Origin: Cyanophora paradoxa
Lineage: Eukaryota > Glaucocystophyceae > Cyanophorales > Cyanophoraceae
DNA: 64,000 nucleotides
Direction: 5' to 3'
Assembly: GCA_004431415.1 (NCBI GenBank)
Contig: QPMI01000186.1
Coordinates: 62,001 to 126,000 of the forward strand
Part shown: positions 62,418 through 64,000 of the stretch, piece by piece
How the letters are laid out: every line of letters starts with the position of its first letter
How positions within the stretch are numbered: position 1 is the first letter of the stretch
Program-made: the position numbers and the translations under genes
The notes under the pieces: model-generated
Told to the model about the DNA's origin: nothing
What the model saw: the letters and a program-made list of their open reading frames with translations, nothing else
The model's database searches: none

Positions 62418-64000
62418 ATGGTGCCGCCTCCAGTGAGCATACCGGATGATGCAGAGCCCGCGCCGCCGCCCATCAAGACGACGCGCGAGCCGCCCTCGGG
62501 CATTGAGCCGCTCTTCTTCACCTCGACAAGCCAGGAGCTATTCCACATAGTCACGGGCAAGGTATGCAATCGCCTGCTTGGAGCAACGACAGGCTCTGGG
62601 CCTGCCTGGCTTAGCTCTGCCCTCGCACCCGCGCTCAAACGCGAGACCGACGCCGGGGCCCGCGTACAGGATGTGACGAAGGAGAACCCGCATAAAAACA
62701 TTCCGAAGAAGGATATCCTGGACGATATCCAGTTCCGAGGCGTGATTTCCGACTTCCACCCCGTCAAGGAAAAAGTCAAGGTCCGCGCCCCGCAGCTAAC
62801 GCGCCCCCGCTGCCCCCAGCGCCGAACGCGCCGTCCAATCGCAGGACTATCCGGGGGACGACTTGCTCATCGTGTTCGATGACGAGGGGCTGTACGATCA
62901 GAACTTTTACCTCTGCGTAACTCCGGAGGCCCGCGAGAAGGAGATATGGGTGCGCGGGGCCGCCCGCTGGGCCGCCCGCTGGGTCGCCCGTCCTTGTGTA
63001 CGCAACGAATCTGCCGACGCTGACGCGGCCGCCAGCGGCTGGAGGAGCAAAGGAGAGCTGCCCTGGAGGGCCCGAAGGAGAAGCCCGAGAAGAAGGAGCG
63101 GACGAAGGGCTGGGTCTCGCTGGGCAGCGAGAAGGAGATCGAGGAGGAGCGCGTGGTGAACAACCGCGACCTGGTGCGCATCCGGCGCTTTCCGGCCCCG
63201 CCCCGCCAGAGCGGAGCCGGGGGAGGGAGCGAGCGAGCGGGCGAGCGGGGCGCGGCAGATCGTGGTGCTGGTCACACGGAAGCGGCGGGACTTCGGCGCC
63301 TCGCACAAGTTCCAGGACCGCGACGCCAACGACGCCTTCTACGAGCAGGTGCCCCGCCGCCCGGCCTGGGGGATCGCGCCCCGCCCGCCCCCCGACGCCC
63401 GGCGCCCCCGCCCGCAGCGCCCCTTCAAGGACCCGAACTTCGAGCTGCGGCGCATGGAGCACGACATGGCGGTGCAGGTGCAGGCCTCCGTCAGCGAGAG
63501 CGCCACCCAGACGACCTGGTGCGCGCGTGCCCCCCGCGCCCCGCGCCCCGGCAGCGGCGGGGAGTCGAGGGGCGGACCCCCCGCAGGAACCGCAAGGTGA
63601 ACAAGATCATACAGTACTCGAGCCTGGACGCCGAGCGCGTGGACAAGAACAAGGTAGCGCCCGCCCGCCCCCGCTCCGCGGTCCGCCTCAGATCGCCGGC
63701 CCCCGCCCCTCCCCGCCCCGCAGGTCCTGCAGTCGGACCCTCTGACCGAGTTCCTGCACACGGTGGCGAACCGGTGCGTGGGGCGAGGCGGCGCCCTGCG
63801 CGCGTGTCAAGCGGGGCGGGGGCGGCAGGGCGGAGGAGGCGCTGCAGCAGAACGAGACGATGAACATCTACGAGGACGACTTCGAGGTGCTCGCCGAGGA
63901 GGACACGACCATCGGCAACAAGAACGACAACCACATCAAGGCAGGGCCCCCCGCTCCTCCTCGCGCGCCGGCGGCGGGCGGGCGGGGGCTGACGGGGGGC
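62418..64000 (+). CDS. DNAI3: axonemal dynein intermediate chain DNAI3 (WDR63 / IC140-like), 3' part outside the window
   Basis: Intermediate chain of inner-arm dynein I1/f. Start ATG 62418 (MVPPPVSIPDDAEPAPPPIK). Exons: IEPLFFTSTSQELFHIVTGK, DVTKENPHKNIPKKDILDDI, QFRGVISDFHPVKEKVK, DYPGDDLLIVFDDEGLYDQN, FYLCVTPEAREKEIW, KKERTKGWVSLGSEKEIEEE, VTRKRRDFGASHKFQDRDAN, DAFYEQ, PFKDPNFELRRMEHDMAVQV, QASVSESATQTTW, NRKVNKIIQYSSLDAERVDK, VLQSDPLTEFLHTVANR, EEALQQNETMNIYEDDFEVL and AEEDTTIGNKNDNHIK. The TSKTQELF, DVTxENP and SDFHPVK blocks are diagnostic of WDR63. Only the N-terminal region is present; WD40 repeats would follow beyond 64000. With CFAP70 and the CEP164-like gene this points to a motile flagellum. 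Confidence 0.92.

Overview
The window is nuclear DNA of a GC-rich, flagellated eukaryotic microalga. Genes are broken by many short introns of about 45-90 nt with a CTGAC- or CTCAC-like branch point close to a CAG acceptor. I see no bacterial operons or ribosome binding sites. Three genes for cilium or flagellum proteins (CFAP70, a CEP164-like WW protein, axonemal dynein intermediate chain DNAI3) imply a flagellate. Frequent GC-AG introns, extreme GC, a stand-alone receiver domain and a YqaJ exonuclease would fit a haptophyte or a pelagophyte-like ochrophyte; the sequence alone does not settle the lineage.

I find about 27 protein genes plus one doubtful one, almost strictly alternating in strand. 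Left part (1-12.4 kb): CFAP70 (-), a GT34 glycosyltransferase (+), the tRNA-queuosine galactosyltransferase QTGAL/B3GNTL1 (-), a KCTD-type BTB plus pentapeptide protein (+) and a RING protein (+). From 12.6 to 25 kb: a 3-beta-HSD/NSDHL-type dehydrogenase (-), a PAP-phosphatase/inositol-monophosphatase family gene (+) with two interchangeable exons, a DUF2358-like protein (-), SAM50 (+), a class I cyclic-nucleotide phosphodiesterase (-), a doubtful small gene and a short orphan (+). From 25 to 38 kb: a coiled-coil orphan (-), uridine phosphorylase (+), a basic orphan (-), NAE1/APPBP1 (-) and an SAM methyltransferase (+) with a 182-bp tandem repeat in one intron.

From 38 to 64 kb: a repeat-bearing intergenic stretch, an F-box/LRR protein (-), a helical orphan (+), a protein with two cyclic-nucleotide-binding domains (-), an alpha/beta hydrolase (+), a receiver-domain protein (+), a parallel-beta-helix protein (-), a YqaJ exonuclease (-), a CEP164-like protein (+), an mARC-type MOSC protein (+), proteasome subunit RPN9 (-) and DNAI3 (+, runs off the right edge). 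By function they fall into cilium, ubiquitin/NEDD8/proteasome, cyclic-nucleotide and phosphorelay signalling, tRNA modification, sterol and nucleotide metabolism, and mitochondrial outer membrane biogenesis; there is no pathway cluster.

The most notable feature is in the PAP-phosphatase gene: two homologous 136-nt exons side by side, both entering in phase 0 and leaving in phase 1, separated by only 37 nt, with the only good branch-point candidate 8 nt from the upstream donor. This arrangement would force mutually exclusive splicing and swap part of the substrate-binding segment. Exon limits throughout are read by eye, without transcript data.
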